Part shown: positions 8,957-17,112 of the stretch, piece by piece
Position numbering within the stretch: position 1 is the stretch's first letter
Layout: each line of letters starts with the position of its first letter
Assembly: GCF_038235435.1 (NCBI RefSeq)
Contig: NZ_CP151275.1
Coordinates: 744,001 to 808,000 of the forward strand
DNA length: 64,000 nucleotides
Reading direction: 5' to 3'
DNA from: Niveibacterium sp. SC-1
Lineage (GTDB): Bacteria; Pseudomonadota; Gammaproteobacteria; Burkholderiales; Rhodocyclaceae
Position numbers and translations under genes: made by a program
The notes under the pieces: generated by a model
Seen by the model: only the letters and a program-made list of their open reading frames with translations
What the model was told of the DNA's origin: nothing
Database searches by the model: none

Positions 8957-9157
8957 CTCCATGAAGTCATGCGCCTGCCGCGTGGCGAGCAGCGACCGCT
9001 GATGCTGATGCTCGTGCCGCTGGGCTCGCGCGGGGCCTACGGCGCAGCGCTGCTTTTCATCTTCGACCCGGAGGTCGTGCCGGGGCCGGCGCCTGTACGC
9101 GTGCGCCAGCTCTTCGGCCTTTCCGCCGCCGAGGCCGCGCTCGCCGTCGCGCTGGCT
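8957..9157 (+). pseudogene. Remnant of a LuxR-type helix-turn-helix regulator
   Basis: About 67 codons encode a segment (HEVMRLPRGEQRPLMLML, LLFIFDPEVV, RVRQLFGLSAAEAALAVALA) matching the end of the sensor region and the first helix of the LuxR DNA-binding domain in a common betaproteobacterial regulator family. The frame then stops making sense: the rest of the helix-turn-helix is missing and is replaced by a palindrome. Upstream no sensor-domain sequence is recognisable in this frame. I read it as the relic of a deleted gene. Confidence 0.55.
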
Positions 9158-9172
9158 TCTGTCTGGACAGGC

Positions 9173-9208
9173 AATACCCTGAATGGTTAATCATTCATTC
9201 AGGGTATT
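9173..9208. repeat. 13-bp perfect inverted repeat with 10-nt loop
   Basis: AATACCCTGAATG at 9173-9185 is matched by its exact complement at 9196-9208, with a 10-base AT-rich loop. It marks where the LuxR-type remnant ends and lies 110 bases upstream of the lipoprotein gene. It lacks a clean T-run, so operator, weak terminator or the scar of a mobile element are all possible. Confidence 0.6.
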
Positions 9209-9318
9209 TGTCAAAAACGACATATTTGTTATTTTCCACTCCGTTTCCTGGCCCGAGTAGCGGGCCGAGCTTCCGCCCTTCCCTGGCGGATTCCCAAAAA
9301 AAGAGAACGGAGTCAGTG

Positions 9319-11193
9319 ATGAATCAACTTGGTCTGCCCCTGCGCCGCTTTGCCCTGCTGGGCATCACGGCTGCCGTCTTGAGCGCCTGCGGTGGCGGTG
9401 GAGGTTCGGATTCCTCGACCACGCCAGCGCCGGCGCCCACGCCTACGCCCTCGGCCAAGACCATCTCGGGTTCCGCCGCCGCGGGCGCACCCATCGTGGG
9501 AACGGTCACGATCAAGGACGCCAACGGGACGACCCGCGACGTAACCATCGGAGAAAACGGCAAGTTCACGGTGGACGTGTCGGATCTGACCGCCCCCTTC
9601 GTGTTCCGCGCGACGGGCATCGCGGCCGGCACGCAGTGGACGGTCTATTCCGGCGCCAGCGCGGCGGATGTGGACGGCACCATCAACATCACCCCGCTCA
9701 CCGACCTGATCATCGCCAACGTCGCCGGCAAGCTGGCTGCCGATTACTTCAACAGCGGCAACTTCACGAGCCTGAGCAAGACGCAACTCGACACCGAGTC
9801 GGCCAAGCTCGCCGAACGCCTGCGGCCCATCCTCGACGCGCTAGGCGTAAATGCCGCCGTTGACTTGCTCCGCACGCCCTTCACCCCGCTGCAAGACCAA
9901 CTCGACAAGGTGCTGGACATCATCCATGTGAGCTACGACAGCACCGATCCGGCCGCCATCGTCGCAACCCTCACCAACATCGTCACCGACGAGGCGATCA
10001 CCGATAGCCTGGCGACCAAGGCTGCGGAAGAAACCAACGCGCCCAAGATGGTGACCACAAGCGGGGTCGTCGACGCGTCCGGCGATATCCCTGCCATCCG
10101 TGCTGCCCTCGAGAGGTACGCCGCGCTCTACGCGACCAACGTTCCGACCGCCGAGCAGATCAAGGCCAAACTTACCGCCAACTTCCTCCAGGACGATCTC
10201 GGCCCGGACGCCTTCGCGAACGCCGAGGTAAACGATGACTTCGACAACACCGGCCTGCGCTTCACCGACGTCGAGATCGAGCACATTGACTACACCGACC
10301 CGAATGCGGTGATCGCCCGGGTGAGTTTCAGTGCGCGTGACAAGAACGGCCAGATCACCAGTCGTCAGCAAGGCTTCCGCCTGCGTCGCACCGCCAACGG
10401 TCCCTGGCTCCTGCATGGCAATCGCCAGTGCATCGAGGTCTCCATGCATGCGCGCATGGACCGCGAGTTGAGCGACAGCGTCCTCGGCGGTCCCGCGCAA
10501 ATGACCAGCGGCATCGAGTTCGAACTGTTCGAGAACACTCCGGGCAACTGCGACACGGCAACGCCGGTGGCATACGCCATGATCCAGGGCCCGGGCTTGC
10601 CGCCGGGCGGCATCCGTTATTCGGCCAATCCGTATTCCAGTTTCAAGCTCGACAACGGCTCCACCTATTACGTGATGACCGACACCCGCGAGGGCGCGCC
10701 GGACATGAGCAACATGATCAACACGATCCCCGCCAAGGCGTCGTACAAGGTCACCCTGTACGACGCGGCGGACGCGGTGATCAAGTGGCCGGGCGGCTTT
10801 GATTCGTACAAGCTCACGCTGCCCCTACGTCCGTTGAATCGCACCGAGCTCGGCGCGGCCGCAAGCGCCGGGAAGTGGCCCGATATCGTCAGCCCCTCGC
10901 TGGGGGCGCTCTTCGACTATCGCGGCGGCCCGACCGCTTTGAACTTCACCAACATGAACCCCGAGACCTACGGTTGGTTCTTCTTGGACTACAAGACGCA
11001 AGAGGGGCCTTCGGGTGTCTACGAGGGCGACGTGGCGCCCAGTGCTGGCGGCACGGTGGTTCGCGTGCAGACACTGTCCACCGCACCGGACGGGTCCTTC
11101 GTGACCGAGCGCAATGTGCGGGTGGCGACCACGCGCGAAGGCTGGCGTGAGTTCGTGACGCGCCTGAAGCTGACCACTGTCCGGGGCAACTGA
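9319..11193 (+). CDS. Large secreted lipoprotein, function unknown
   Basis: A 624-residue protein with a lipoprotein signal: basic start, hydrophobic core, lipobox LSAC with the cysteine at about residue 24, then a Gly/Ser/Thr/Pro linker (PAPAPTPTPS). Residues ~45-110 resemble a carboxypeptidase-regulatory-like beta-sandwich (SGSAAAGAPIVGTVTI, NGKFTVDVSDL). The following helical region has TPLTDLIIANVAGKLAADYF. The rest is unrecognised. The downstream aspartate residue rule suggests outer-membrane anchoring, but the residue after Cys is Gly, which fits that only loosely. Probably a cell-envelope or surface protein. Confidence 0.8.
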   Translation: MNQLGLPLRRFALLGITAAVLSACGGGGGSDSSTTPAPAPTPTPSAKTISGSAAAGAPIVGTVTIKDANGTTRDVTIGENGKFTVDVSDLTAPFVFRATGIAAGTQWTVYSGASAADVDGTINITPLTDLIIANVAGKLAADYFNSGNFTSLSKTQLDTESAKLAERLRPILDALGVNAAVDLLRTPFTPLQDQLDKVLDIIHVSYDSTDPAAIVATLTNIVTDEAITDSLATKAAEETNAPKMVTTSGVVDASGDIPAIRAALERYAALYATNVPTAEQIKAKLTANFLQDDLGPDAFANAEVNDDFDNTGLRFTDVEIEHIDYTDPNAVIARVSFSARDKNGQITSRQQGFRLRRTANGPWLLHGNRQCIEVSMHARMDRELSDSVLGGPAQMTSGIEFELFENTPGNCDTATPVAYAMIQGPGLPPGGIRYSANPYSSFKLDNGSTYYVMTDTREGAPDMSNMINTIPAKASYKVTLYDAADAVIKWPGGFDSYKLTLPLRPLNRTELGAAASAGKWPDIVSPSLGALFDYRGGPTALNFTNMNPETYGWFFLDYKTQEGPSGVYEGDVAPSAGGTVVRVQTLSTAPDGSFVTERNVRVATTREGWREFVTRLKLTTVRGN

Positions 11194-11216
11194 CAGGTTC
11201 GCCTTCGCATCTGGCA

Positions 11217-11246
11217 GCAAGAGGCCCGCGAATGCGGGCCTCTTGC
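11217..11246. terminator. Intrinsic terminator, bidirectional
   Basis: GCAAGAGGCCCGC (11217-11229) pairs perfectly with 11234-11246 around the loop GAAT, between the convergent lipoprotein and flavoprotein genes. The T-run after it is short (TTTCC). Confidence 0.75.
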
Positions 11247-11271
11247 TTTCCGGGGCCCCGGTCTGGGTGCC

Positions 11272-12537
11272 TTACCCCGCCGCTGCCGTGTCGACTTGTC
11301 TCAGCCAGCGCGCCGCCTCATCACCTGCAGCCCGGCCAGTGGCGAAGCAGGCGGTCAACAGATAGCCCCCTGTCGGCGCCTCCCAGTCCAGCATTTCGCC
11401 GGCGCAGAACACCCCGGGCAGCGCACGCAGCATCAGGTGTTCATCGAGTGCGTCGAAGCGCACGCCCCCCGCGGTGCTGATGGCCTCGTCGATCGGGCGG
11501 GGGCTTACAAGCTGCAGGGGAAGCGACTTGATCGTGGCGGCGAGGCGCACAGGGTCGTTCATGCCTTCCACGTCCAGCGCCTCGCGCAGGAGCGCGGCCT
11601 TCACGCCCTTGAGGTTGAGCCGGCTCTGCAGGTGGCTCGCCAGCGAGCGTGAGCCGCGAGGGTGGGCGACGGCCTCGCGCACCTTGTCGGCTTCGCGTTC
11701 CGGCAGAAGATCCAGTCGCAGCGTCGCGCGGCCTTCGCGCGCGATCGTCTCCCGCAACCCGGCCGAGAAGGCGTAGATCAGCCCGCCCTCGATGCCTTCG
11801 GCGGTGATCATGCATTCGCCGATACGGCGTTGCGTGCGGCCGTTCGCGTCCTGCCAGAGCAGGCCCACGTTCTTGAGCGCCTCACCGGCAAAGCGCTCAC
11901 GGAAGTGCGCGCTCCAGGCGATGTCGAAGCCGCAGTTGGCTGGCGCCAGCGGGGCCAGCGCGACGCCGCGCGCGGCCAGCCACGGCTGCCAGGCGCCGTC
12001 CGAGCCCAGGCGCGCCCAGCTGCCACCGCCCAGCGCGAGCACGGTGGCGCGGGCGCGGACCCGCACCGTTTCGTCGCCGTGCGCAAAGCGCAGGGCATCG
12101 TCTTCGTCCCAGCCCTGCCAGCGGTGCCGCACCTGGAAGCGCACGCCGCGCTCGCGCAGCCGCGCCACCCAGGCACGCAGCAGCGGCGCGGCCTTCATTT
12201 CGGTGGGGAAGACGCGCCCCGAGCTGCCGACAAAGGTCTCGATGCCCAGCGCGTGGATCCAGGCGCGCAAAGCCTCCGGCCCGAAGGCCTCCAGCAGCGG
12301 CTGCAGCTGTGTTGCGCGCGCGCCATAGCGGCCGAGGAAGTCGGTGAAGGGCTCCGAGTGTGTGATGTTCATCCCCCCCTTGCCCGCCATCAGGAACTTG
12401 CGCGCCATCGAGGGCATGGCCTCGAAGACCTGCACGGCGCGGCCGGCAGCGGCCAGCCTTTCGGCGGCCATCAGGCCGGCAGGGCCGGCGCCGATCACGG
12501 CGACGTCGATCGAGGAGGCGGGGGCGCGGCTGGACAT
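11272..12537 (-). CDS. FAD-dependent oxidoreductase, HI0933/YhiN-like flavoprotein
   Basis: A 421-residue flavoprotein. The N-terminal Rossmann motif VIGAGPAGLMAAERLA binds the FAD ADP moiety, followed by ARKFLMAGKGGMNITHSEP, the signature of the HI0933-like (BaiN-related) family. The C-terminal SFAD-binding segment CAGEMLDWEAPTGGYLLTAC is intact. The reaction is unknown; the family is placed among NAD(P)/FAD-dependent oxidoreductases. The start at 12537 is chosen so that the Rossmann strand lies about 10 residues in. It is convergent with the lipoprotein gene. Confidence 0.92.
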   Translation of the reverse strand: MSSRAPASSIDVAVIGAGPAGLMAAERLAAAGRAVQVFEAMPSMARKFLMAGKGGMNITHSEPFTDFLGRYGARATQLQPLLEAFGPEALRAWIHALGIETFVGSSGRVFPTEMKAAPLLRAWVARLRERGVRFQVRHRWQGWDEDDALRFAHGDETVRVRARATVLALGGGSWARLGSDGAWQPWLAARGVALAPLAPANCGFDIAWSAHFRERFAGEALKNVGLLWQDANGRTQRRIGECMITAEGIEGGLIYAFSAGLRETIAREGRATLRLDLLPEREADKVREAVAHPRGSRSLASHLQSRLNLKGVKAALLREALDVEGMNDPVRLAATIKSLPLQLVSPRPIDEAISTAGGVRFDALDEHLMLRALPGVFCAGEMLDWEAPTGGYLLTACFATGRAAGDEAARWLRQVDTAAAG

Positions 12538-12636
12538 GGCGGGCTTCGCAAGGCCGCGGCAGGCGGCATCGGGTGGGTCGGCGGGGGCGCCGAGGATAGG
12601 CCCGTCGGACGGGCTTCGCAAGCCGATCTGTCAGCG

Positions 12637-12647
12637 CTGTCCGACAG
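12637..12647. promoter_or_regulatory. CTGTCCGACAG motif upstream of csbD
   Basis: An 11-base near-perfect palindrome (CTGTC-C-GACAG) 120 bases before the csbD-like gene. The 9-mer GTCCGACAG recurs twice upstream of the entericidin-like gene at 14769 and 14791, and 15 of 18 bases match between the csbD copy and the first of those. Proposed shared regulator site; not demonstrated. Confidence 0.4.
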
Positions 12648-12767
12648 GGGTTTCGGAGCGCACCGATCCTTCGCGAGCCCGGCGCTCCGTAGAGTGCAAA
12701 CCGTGGTCAGACGACTTCTAGCCGTCAGGGCCGCCAGGCTCTCTACCCCATAGCCAGGAGACAAGAC

Positions 12768-12971
12768 ATGAACCGCAACATCATCGAAGGTAACTGGAAG
12801 CAGCTCAAAGGCCATGTGAAGCAACGCTGGGGCCGCCTTACCGACGACGACTTCGACGTGATCGAAGGCCGCCGCGACGTATTCGCCGGCAAGCTGCAGG
12901 AACGCTACGGCATCTCGCAGGAAGAGGCGGAACGCCAACTGCGTGAATGGGAATCCGAGCGTCTGCACTAA
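12768..12971 (+). CDS. CsbD family stress-response protein
   Basis: A 67-residue hydrophilic protein with the family's pattern: N-terminal IIEGNWKQLKGHVKQRWGRL, then DDDFDVIEGRRDVFAGKLQERYGIS. Homologues in Bacillus (CsbD) and E. coli (YjbJ) are strongly induced by general stress; the molecular function is unknown. AGGAGAC precedes the ATG. It is the first of a run of small stress-type genes, which suggests co-regulation. Confidence 0.95.
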   Translation: MNRNIIEGNWKQLKGHVKQRWGRLTDDDFDVIEGRRDVFAGKLQERYGISQEEAERQLREWESERLH

Positions 12972-13024
12972 GGGCGCACTAGGGGGCGATCCGTGATCGC
13001 CCCTTCTCATGGAAAGGCATCGCC

Positions 13025-13192
13025 ATGCTCCACTACGCCGTCGTCTTCTTCGTCATCGCCCTGATCGCAGCCGTCTTCGGCTTTGGTGGCATTGCCGCCG
13101 GTGCGGTCGAAATCGCGAAGATCCTGTTCTTCGTATTCCTCGTCGTGGCCTTGGTCACCCTCGTCGTCGACCTGCTGCGCCGACGTTCATAG
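13025..13192 (+). CDS. DUF1328 (YtjA-like) membrane protein
   Basis: A 55-residue protein made almost entirely of two hydrophobic helices separated by a Gly-rich turn ([22 protein letters not shown]), ending in basic RRRS. This matches the DUF1328/YtjA family of small inner-membrane proteins. AAGG lies upstream (GGAAAGGCATCGCC). It is 53 bases downstream of csbD and probably part of the same stress-induced group. Confidence 0.88.
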   Translation: MLHYAVVFFVIALIAAVFGFGGIAAGAVEIAKILFFVFLVVALVTLVVDLLRRRS

Positions 13193-13229
13193 GCGGGTCT
13201 CGTAGCACGCTTGCGAAAGGAGTTTCACC

Positions 13230-13430
13230 ATGCAGACGCTTTCCTCCGTCAAGAACAACATCGCCCGGGTGGGCGACTCACTCTCCGATCTGAGCGACAC
13301 CGCGCAGCTGCAAGCGCGTCGTGCGCAGCGTGCGACGTTGGGCTATGTGCGCGACGAGCCAGTGAAGGCTCTGGCGATTGCAGCGGTCCTCGGGCTGGCG
13401 GCTGGTTTCCTCGCCGGAAAATCGCGATGA
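13230..13430 (+). CDS. YqjD/ElaB-like (DUF883-type) small membrane protein
   Basis: A 66-residue protein: a short amphipathic N-terminus, then YVRDEPVKALAIAAVLGLAAGFLAGK, the C-terminal glycine-zipper membrane helix typical of the ElaB/YqjD/DUF883 group. E. coli relatives are RpoS-dependent inner-membrane proteins that bind ribosomes in stationary phase. The usual longer N-terminal coiled coil is reduced here. GAAAGGAG precedes the ATG with good spacing. Confidence 0.8.
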   Translation: MQTLSSVKNNIARVGDSLSDLSDTAQLQARRAQRATLGYVRDEPVKALAIAAVLGLAAGFLAGKSR

Positions 13431-13519
13431 GTGCCTGGAGCGAAGAGGCTGCGCGGCTCGGGGCGACTCCGGCCGCGCGCTACAATCCGGGAAGATCGGG
13501 AGCAGCAGGAGTGGGCACG

Positions 13520-14155
13520 GTGATCGAACTCGGGATTGTCGACGACCACAGCATCGTGCGGGCGGGTTTCCGCGAAATGCTGTCCGATGCCGATGGCATC
13601 CGAATTGCGTTTGAGGCGGCCACTGGCGAGGAGGCGCTTGAGCGTCTGCGCCAGCAGGAGGTCGCGGTTCTGCTGCTTGACCTTTCCCTGCCGGGGCAGA
13701 GCGGGGTAGATGTGCTGCGCTATGTGCGCCAGCGCTATCCCGACCTCAAGGTGCTCGTGCTCTCCGGATACCCGGAGGAGCGCTACGCCCTCACCATGAT
13801 CCGCAATGGTGCTGCGGGCTACCTGTGCAAAGACTGCGAGCGGGATGAACTGGTACGCGCGGTGCGCACCGTTTCTGCCGGGCGTCGCTACCTTTCCGCC
13901 CGCACCGCGGACCTGCTCGCCGACGGACTCCTGTCGGAAGGCTCGGGGCCGCCGCACGAATCCCTCTCCGAACGCGAGATGCAGGTTTTCCTGCGCCTGG
14001 CGCGGGGCGAAACCGTCGGCGACATCGCGCTGTCACTTCACCTGTCCGTGAAGACAGTCAGCACCTACCGGACGCGTCTTCTCGAAAAACTCAACCTCGC
14101 GAGCAATGCCGAACTGGCCGCCTACGCCATCGGCCACGGCTTGATGCAGGCATAA
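13520..14155 (+). CDS. NarL/FixJ-type response regulator
   Basis: A 211-residue two-component regulator. The receiver domain has the acidic pair VDDH, the phosphoacceptor in LLLDLSLPG and the conserved lysine in GYLCKDC. The C-terminal LuxR-type helix-turn-helix starts LSEREMQVFLRLARGETVGDIA and has KTVSTYRTRLLEKL. I choose the GTG at 13520 because AGGAG lies 8 bases upstream and the protein then begins directly at the first receiver strand; a longer frame opens with an ATG at 13427 overlapping the previous stop. No histidine kinase gene is in the window. Confidence 0.93.
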   Translation: MIELGIVDDHSIVRAGFREMLSDADGIRIAFEAATGEEALERLRQQEVAVLLLDLSLPGQSGVDVLRYVRQRYPDLKVLVLSGYPEERYALTMIRNGAAGYLCKDCERDELVRAVRTVSAGRRYLSARTADLLADGLLSEGSGPPHESLSEREMQVFLRLARGETVGDIALSLHLSVKTVSTYRTRLLEKLNLASNAELAAYAIGHGLMQA

Positions 14156-14174
14156 CACGGCAGGCAGGAGCGCC

Positions 14175-14621
14175 ATGACACAGACAGCTGCAAGTCCGAA
14201 GAAAATATTCCTGATCGAGGATTCCGTACTCCTGCGCGACGCGCTGAGCGACATGCTGACCGAAATCGGCGAGGTCTCGCTGGTCGGCACGGCGCAGAGC
14301 GAGGACGAGGCGCTGCAGGCCCTGGAAGCGACCGAGGCGGACCTCGTCATCGTGGATCTCGCGCTCAAGAGCGGGACGGGCCTCGGTGTGCTCACCGCCC
14401 TGCGCGAACAGCCCGGGCGCTATCACGCGCCCGCCGCGGTGGTCCTGTCCAACCACGCCTATCCGCAGATGCGCAGCCGCTGCTCGAATCTGGGCGCACT
14501 GGCTTTCTTCGACAAGTCGCTGCAACTGCCGGATCTCCTGGCCTTCGTGCGCGACTATGCGACCCGCTCCACGGGGGCGGCACCTGCCAGCTCGCCGCAG
14601 TTTCGCAGCGCCACACATTGA
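14175..14621 (+). CDS. Single-domain response regulator (receiver only)
   Basis: A 148-residue protein consisting of one receiver domain: FLIEDS acidic site, VIVDLALKSGTG with the phosphoacceptor aspartate, VLSN with the switch residue, and the conserved lysine in FFDKSL. There is no output domain, only a ~20-residue polar tail. It starts 19 bases after the LuxR-type regulator, so the two are probably co-transcribed. Stand-alone receivers commonly act as phosphate sinks or bind partners; the kinase is not here. Confidence 0.9.
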   Translation: MTQTAASPKKIFLIEDSVLLRDALSDMLTEIGEVSLVGTAQSEDEALQALEATEADLVIVDLALKSGTGLGVLTALREQPGRYHAPAAVVLSNHAYPQMRSRCSNLGALAFFDKSLQLPDLLAFVRDYATRSTGAAPASSPQFRSATH

Positions 14622-14903
14622 ATCCGCGGGCGGGAGCCCGCAGCGGACGGGCTGGCCACGCGAGGGCCTCGGCCTTTCACGCTTCTTTGATCCGGACGGC
14701 ACCGCAGGGTGCCGTTCTGCTTTCTGGCGCACGCGTAGCGCGTCTCATCCTGCGGCAAAGCCGGAGGCGTCCGACAGGCGCTTCCGCAGCGTCCGACAGT
14801 GCCGCATCAAGGCCTTGGATACGATGAATTCATGCCGGTCTGCATCCGTTTCCGAGTAGCCCCGCGTTGCAACGGCCTGATCAATGAAACCAAGGAGATC
14901 ACC
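14622..14903 (+). promoter_or_regulatory. Intergenic region with two GTCCGACAG motifs
   Basis: No gene is seen here. Two copies of GTCCGACAG lie at 14769-14777 and 14791-14799, spaced 22 bp start to start (about two helical turns), roughly 105-135 bases before the entericidin-like gene. The same 9-mer lies upstream of csbD. Direct repeats at that spacing suit a dimeric activator. Confidence 0.4.
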
Positions 14904-15044
14904 ATGAAAGTCGTTACTGCCCTGCTTTGCGCTTGCGCCATGCTGCTGTCCGCCTGCAACACCATGCAAGGCGCCGGCAAGGACATCGAGAAGGGTGGCG
15001 AGAAGGTTCAGGACGCCGCCAAGAGCACCAAGGACAAGATGTAA
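14904..15044 (+). CDS. Entericidin A/B family lipoprotein
   Basis: A 46-residue lipoprotein precursor: signal peptide with the lipobox LSAC, then a short amphipathic mature peptide CNTMQGAGKDIEKGGEKVQD characteristic of entericidins. In E. coli the entericidin locus is an RpoS-controlled toxin/antidote pair; only one such peptide is seen here. CAAGGAG precedes the ATG. Its place among csbD-type genes supports a stress role. Confidence 0.92.
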   Translation: MKVVTALLCACAMLLSACNTMQGAGKDIEKGGEKVQDAAKSTKDKM

Positions 15045-15154
15045 GGCGTGTGGAGCAGGCCCTGTCCTGCTCTCCCGCCTTGCCTCTGGCCTAGCCGTCG
15101 CTCAGTGGACATCGCGTCCTCCCAACCCCGCTCTCTACCCCCGGAGACTTGAAC

Positions 15155-15703
15155 ATGCCCAATACCGCACATGCTCCGCTACGCGCTGGCGTCATGCCCG
15201 ACGTACGCAGCATCCGCGAACACGCACGCCAGTCAGTCAGTGACGGCGCCGTGACGCTCGACTATCCGCTGGACCGCGCCCAAGCCATCGCGCTGCTCAA
15301 CGCCGCGCTCGCCACCGAGCTGGTGTGTGTGATGCGTTATCGCCAGCACCACTTCGTGGCACGCGGCCTGAACTCCGAACCCGTGGCCGCGGAATTCCTA
15401 GCCCACTCCAATGAAGAGCTCGGCCATGCGGACCTGCTCTCGCGCCGCATCGTGCAGCTGGGTGGCACGCCCGACTGGGCGCCGGATTCGCTGGAAGATC
15501 GCAGCCATGCGGAGTATCGGACTGCGAGCGATCTTGAAACATTGATCCGGGAAAATCTCATCGCAGAACGCATTGCAGTGGAGAGCTATCGTGCAATGGT
15601 CCATTTCTTCGGGGATCAGGACTCGACCACGCGGTCCATGCTGGAAGGAATCCTGGCCACGGAGGAAGAGCATGCCGACGAGCTTGCCGACCTCCTCGCC
15701 TGA
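15155..15703 (+). CDS. Ferritin-like (bacterioferritin-type) protein
   Basis: A 182-residue four-helix-bundle protein of the ferritin-like superfamily. Diiron-ligand patterns appear in order: ATELVCVMRY, then EELGHADLLSRRI (ExxH), then ERIAVESYR, then EEEHADELADLL (ExxH). The ~30-residue N-terminal extension is unlike classical Bfr. It probably stores iron or detoxifies peroxide in the cytoplasm. A TTG two codons upstream is possible, but the ATG at 15155 has CCGGAG at better spacing. Confidence 0.85.
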   Translation: MPNTAHAPLRAGVMPDVRSIREHARQSVSDGAVTLDYPLDRAQAIALLNAALATELVCVMRYRQHHFVARGLNSEPVAAEFLAHSNEELGHADLLSRRIVQLGGTPDWAPDSLEDRSHAEYRTASDLETLIRENLIAERIAVESYRAMVHFFGDQDSTTRSMLEGILATEEEHADELADLLA

Positions 15704-15967
15704 TCCCGTACCGCAAACCGCCGGAACCCTGGCAGCCGTGCCCGGCCTGCAGAGCCGGGAAATCCCTGCGGGACTGATCCCTCCCGCGGCGACGCCGCGC
15801 GGGTTCGTCAGGGAGTAAGCTGCACCCCAGCTGCTTTGACGCCACGCCGGATGAGCGTCGGCGTGCGCCGGTCTGTACGGTGCCGGACTCCCGCCTGCTG
15901 CTGCCCGTAGTCCCTGGCTGGGTCCTTTGCGCAGCCGCCTTCCCAACCCTGCCCTGGCGGATACCGC

Positions 15968-17086
15968 ATGATCAGCCTGCGCAAGCTTGTCACCCTCAAC
16001 ACCACCGAAGACCTTGTGATGGCCGCCGCGACCGGCGTGGCCGTCTTCGTGGTGCTCTTCTTCCTGCGTCAGTTCTTCGTCGGACGGCTGCGCAAATGGG
16101 CCGAGGGCTCGGGCAGCCGCTTCCAGATCATTGCCGCCGAGATGGTGTCGTCCATACGGGTGATGATGCTCTTTGCGGTGGGACTGGTCGTGACGGTCAA
16201 CAACCTCAATCTCACGCCCGCCCTGGAGAAAGCCACCGAGCGTCTGGTGGTACTGATCGTGCTGGTGCAGATCGGGCTCTCGGCGCACCGCGGCCTGCGT
16301 ACCTGGACGCGGCTGCGCATTGCCAAACAGCTCGAGGCGCAGGACGGCAGCAGCGTGCTCAACCTCGGGGTCATCACCTTCATCGCGCTTTTCGTGCTGT
16401 GGGTGACGATCACCTTGCTGGTGCTGGAAAACCTGGGTGTGAACATCACGGCCTTGGTGGCCTCGTTGGGCATCGGCGGCGTGGCCGTGGCGCTGGCCGT
16501 GCAGAACATCCTGGGAGACCTCTTCGCCTCGGTGTCCATCGCGCTCGACAAGCCTTTCGTGGTGGGCGACTTCATCATCGTCGACGACATGATGGGCACG
16601 GTGCGCCACGTCGGCCTCAAGACCACGCGGATCGCGAGTCTCTCGGGCGAAGAGCTGGTCTTCTCCAACAACGATCTTCTCAAGAGCCGCATCCGCAACT
16701 ACAAACGGATGGCCGAGCGGCGTCAGGTCTTCACCTTCGGTGTCGAGTACGGCACGCCGGTCGACAAGCTCGAACGCATCCCGCAGATCGTGCGCGACAT
16801 CGTGCAGGCGCAGCCGCAGGTGCGGCTGGATCGCGCGCACTTCCGCAGCTTTGGCGCCAGCAGCCTGGACTTCGAGGTCGTGTATTTCCTCACCGACCCC
16901 GACTTCAACCTCTACATGGACACCCAGCAGCGGATCAACCTCACCCTGATCCGCGAGCTCGAACAGCTCGGCGTGCGCTTTGCCCTGCCTACCACCCGCA
17001 TGCACATCGCCTCGATGGCGGCGCCGCTCTCGCCCGCGGAGGAGGAGCGCAACCTGCCCGCGCCGCCGGGACGCATGCTCTCCTGA
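15968..17086 (+). CDS. Mechanosensitive ion channel, MscS family
   Basis: A 372-residue membrane protein. After several transmembrane segments comes the pore-lining helix region LVASLGIGGVAVALAVQNIL, then GDLFASVSIALDKPFVVGDFI, the hallmark of MscS channels, and a cytoplasmic beta domain. It opens on membrane tension and releases solutes on hypo-osmotic shock. It is longer than E. coli MscS (286) because of extra N-terminal helices. It follows the stress cluster after a 264-base gap in which I see no gene. Confidence 0.93.
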   Translation: MISLRKLVTLNTTEDLVMAAATGVAVFVVLFFLRQFFVGRLRKWAEGSGSRFQIIAAEMVSSIRVMMLFAVGLVVTVNNLNLTPALEKATERLVVLIVLVQIGLSAHRGLRTWTRLRIAKQLEAQDGSSVLNLGVITFIALFVLWVTITLLVLENLGVNITALVASLGIGGVAVALAVQNILGDLFASVSIALDKPFVVGDFIIVDDMMGTVRHVGLKTTRIASLSGEELVFSNNDLLKSRIRNYKRMAERRQVFTFGVEYGTPVDKLERIPQIVRDIVQAQPQVRLDRAHFRSFGASSLDFEVVYFLTDPDFNLYMDTQQRINLTLIRELEQLGVRFALPTTRMHIASMAAPLSPAEEERNLPAPPGRMLS

Positions 17087-17112
17087 CGGCGCGTGTCGCC
17101 TCGCGATGCGGC

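Noticed and set aside
13427..13519. An upstream ATG start for the NarL-type regulator
   Set aside because: The extra 31 residues are not receiver-like, and a good AGGAG directly precedes the GTG at 13520.
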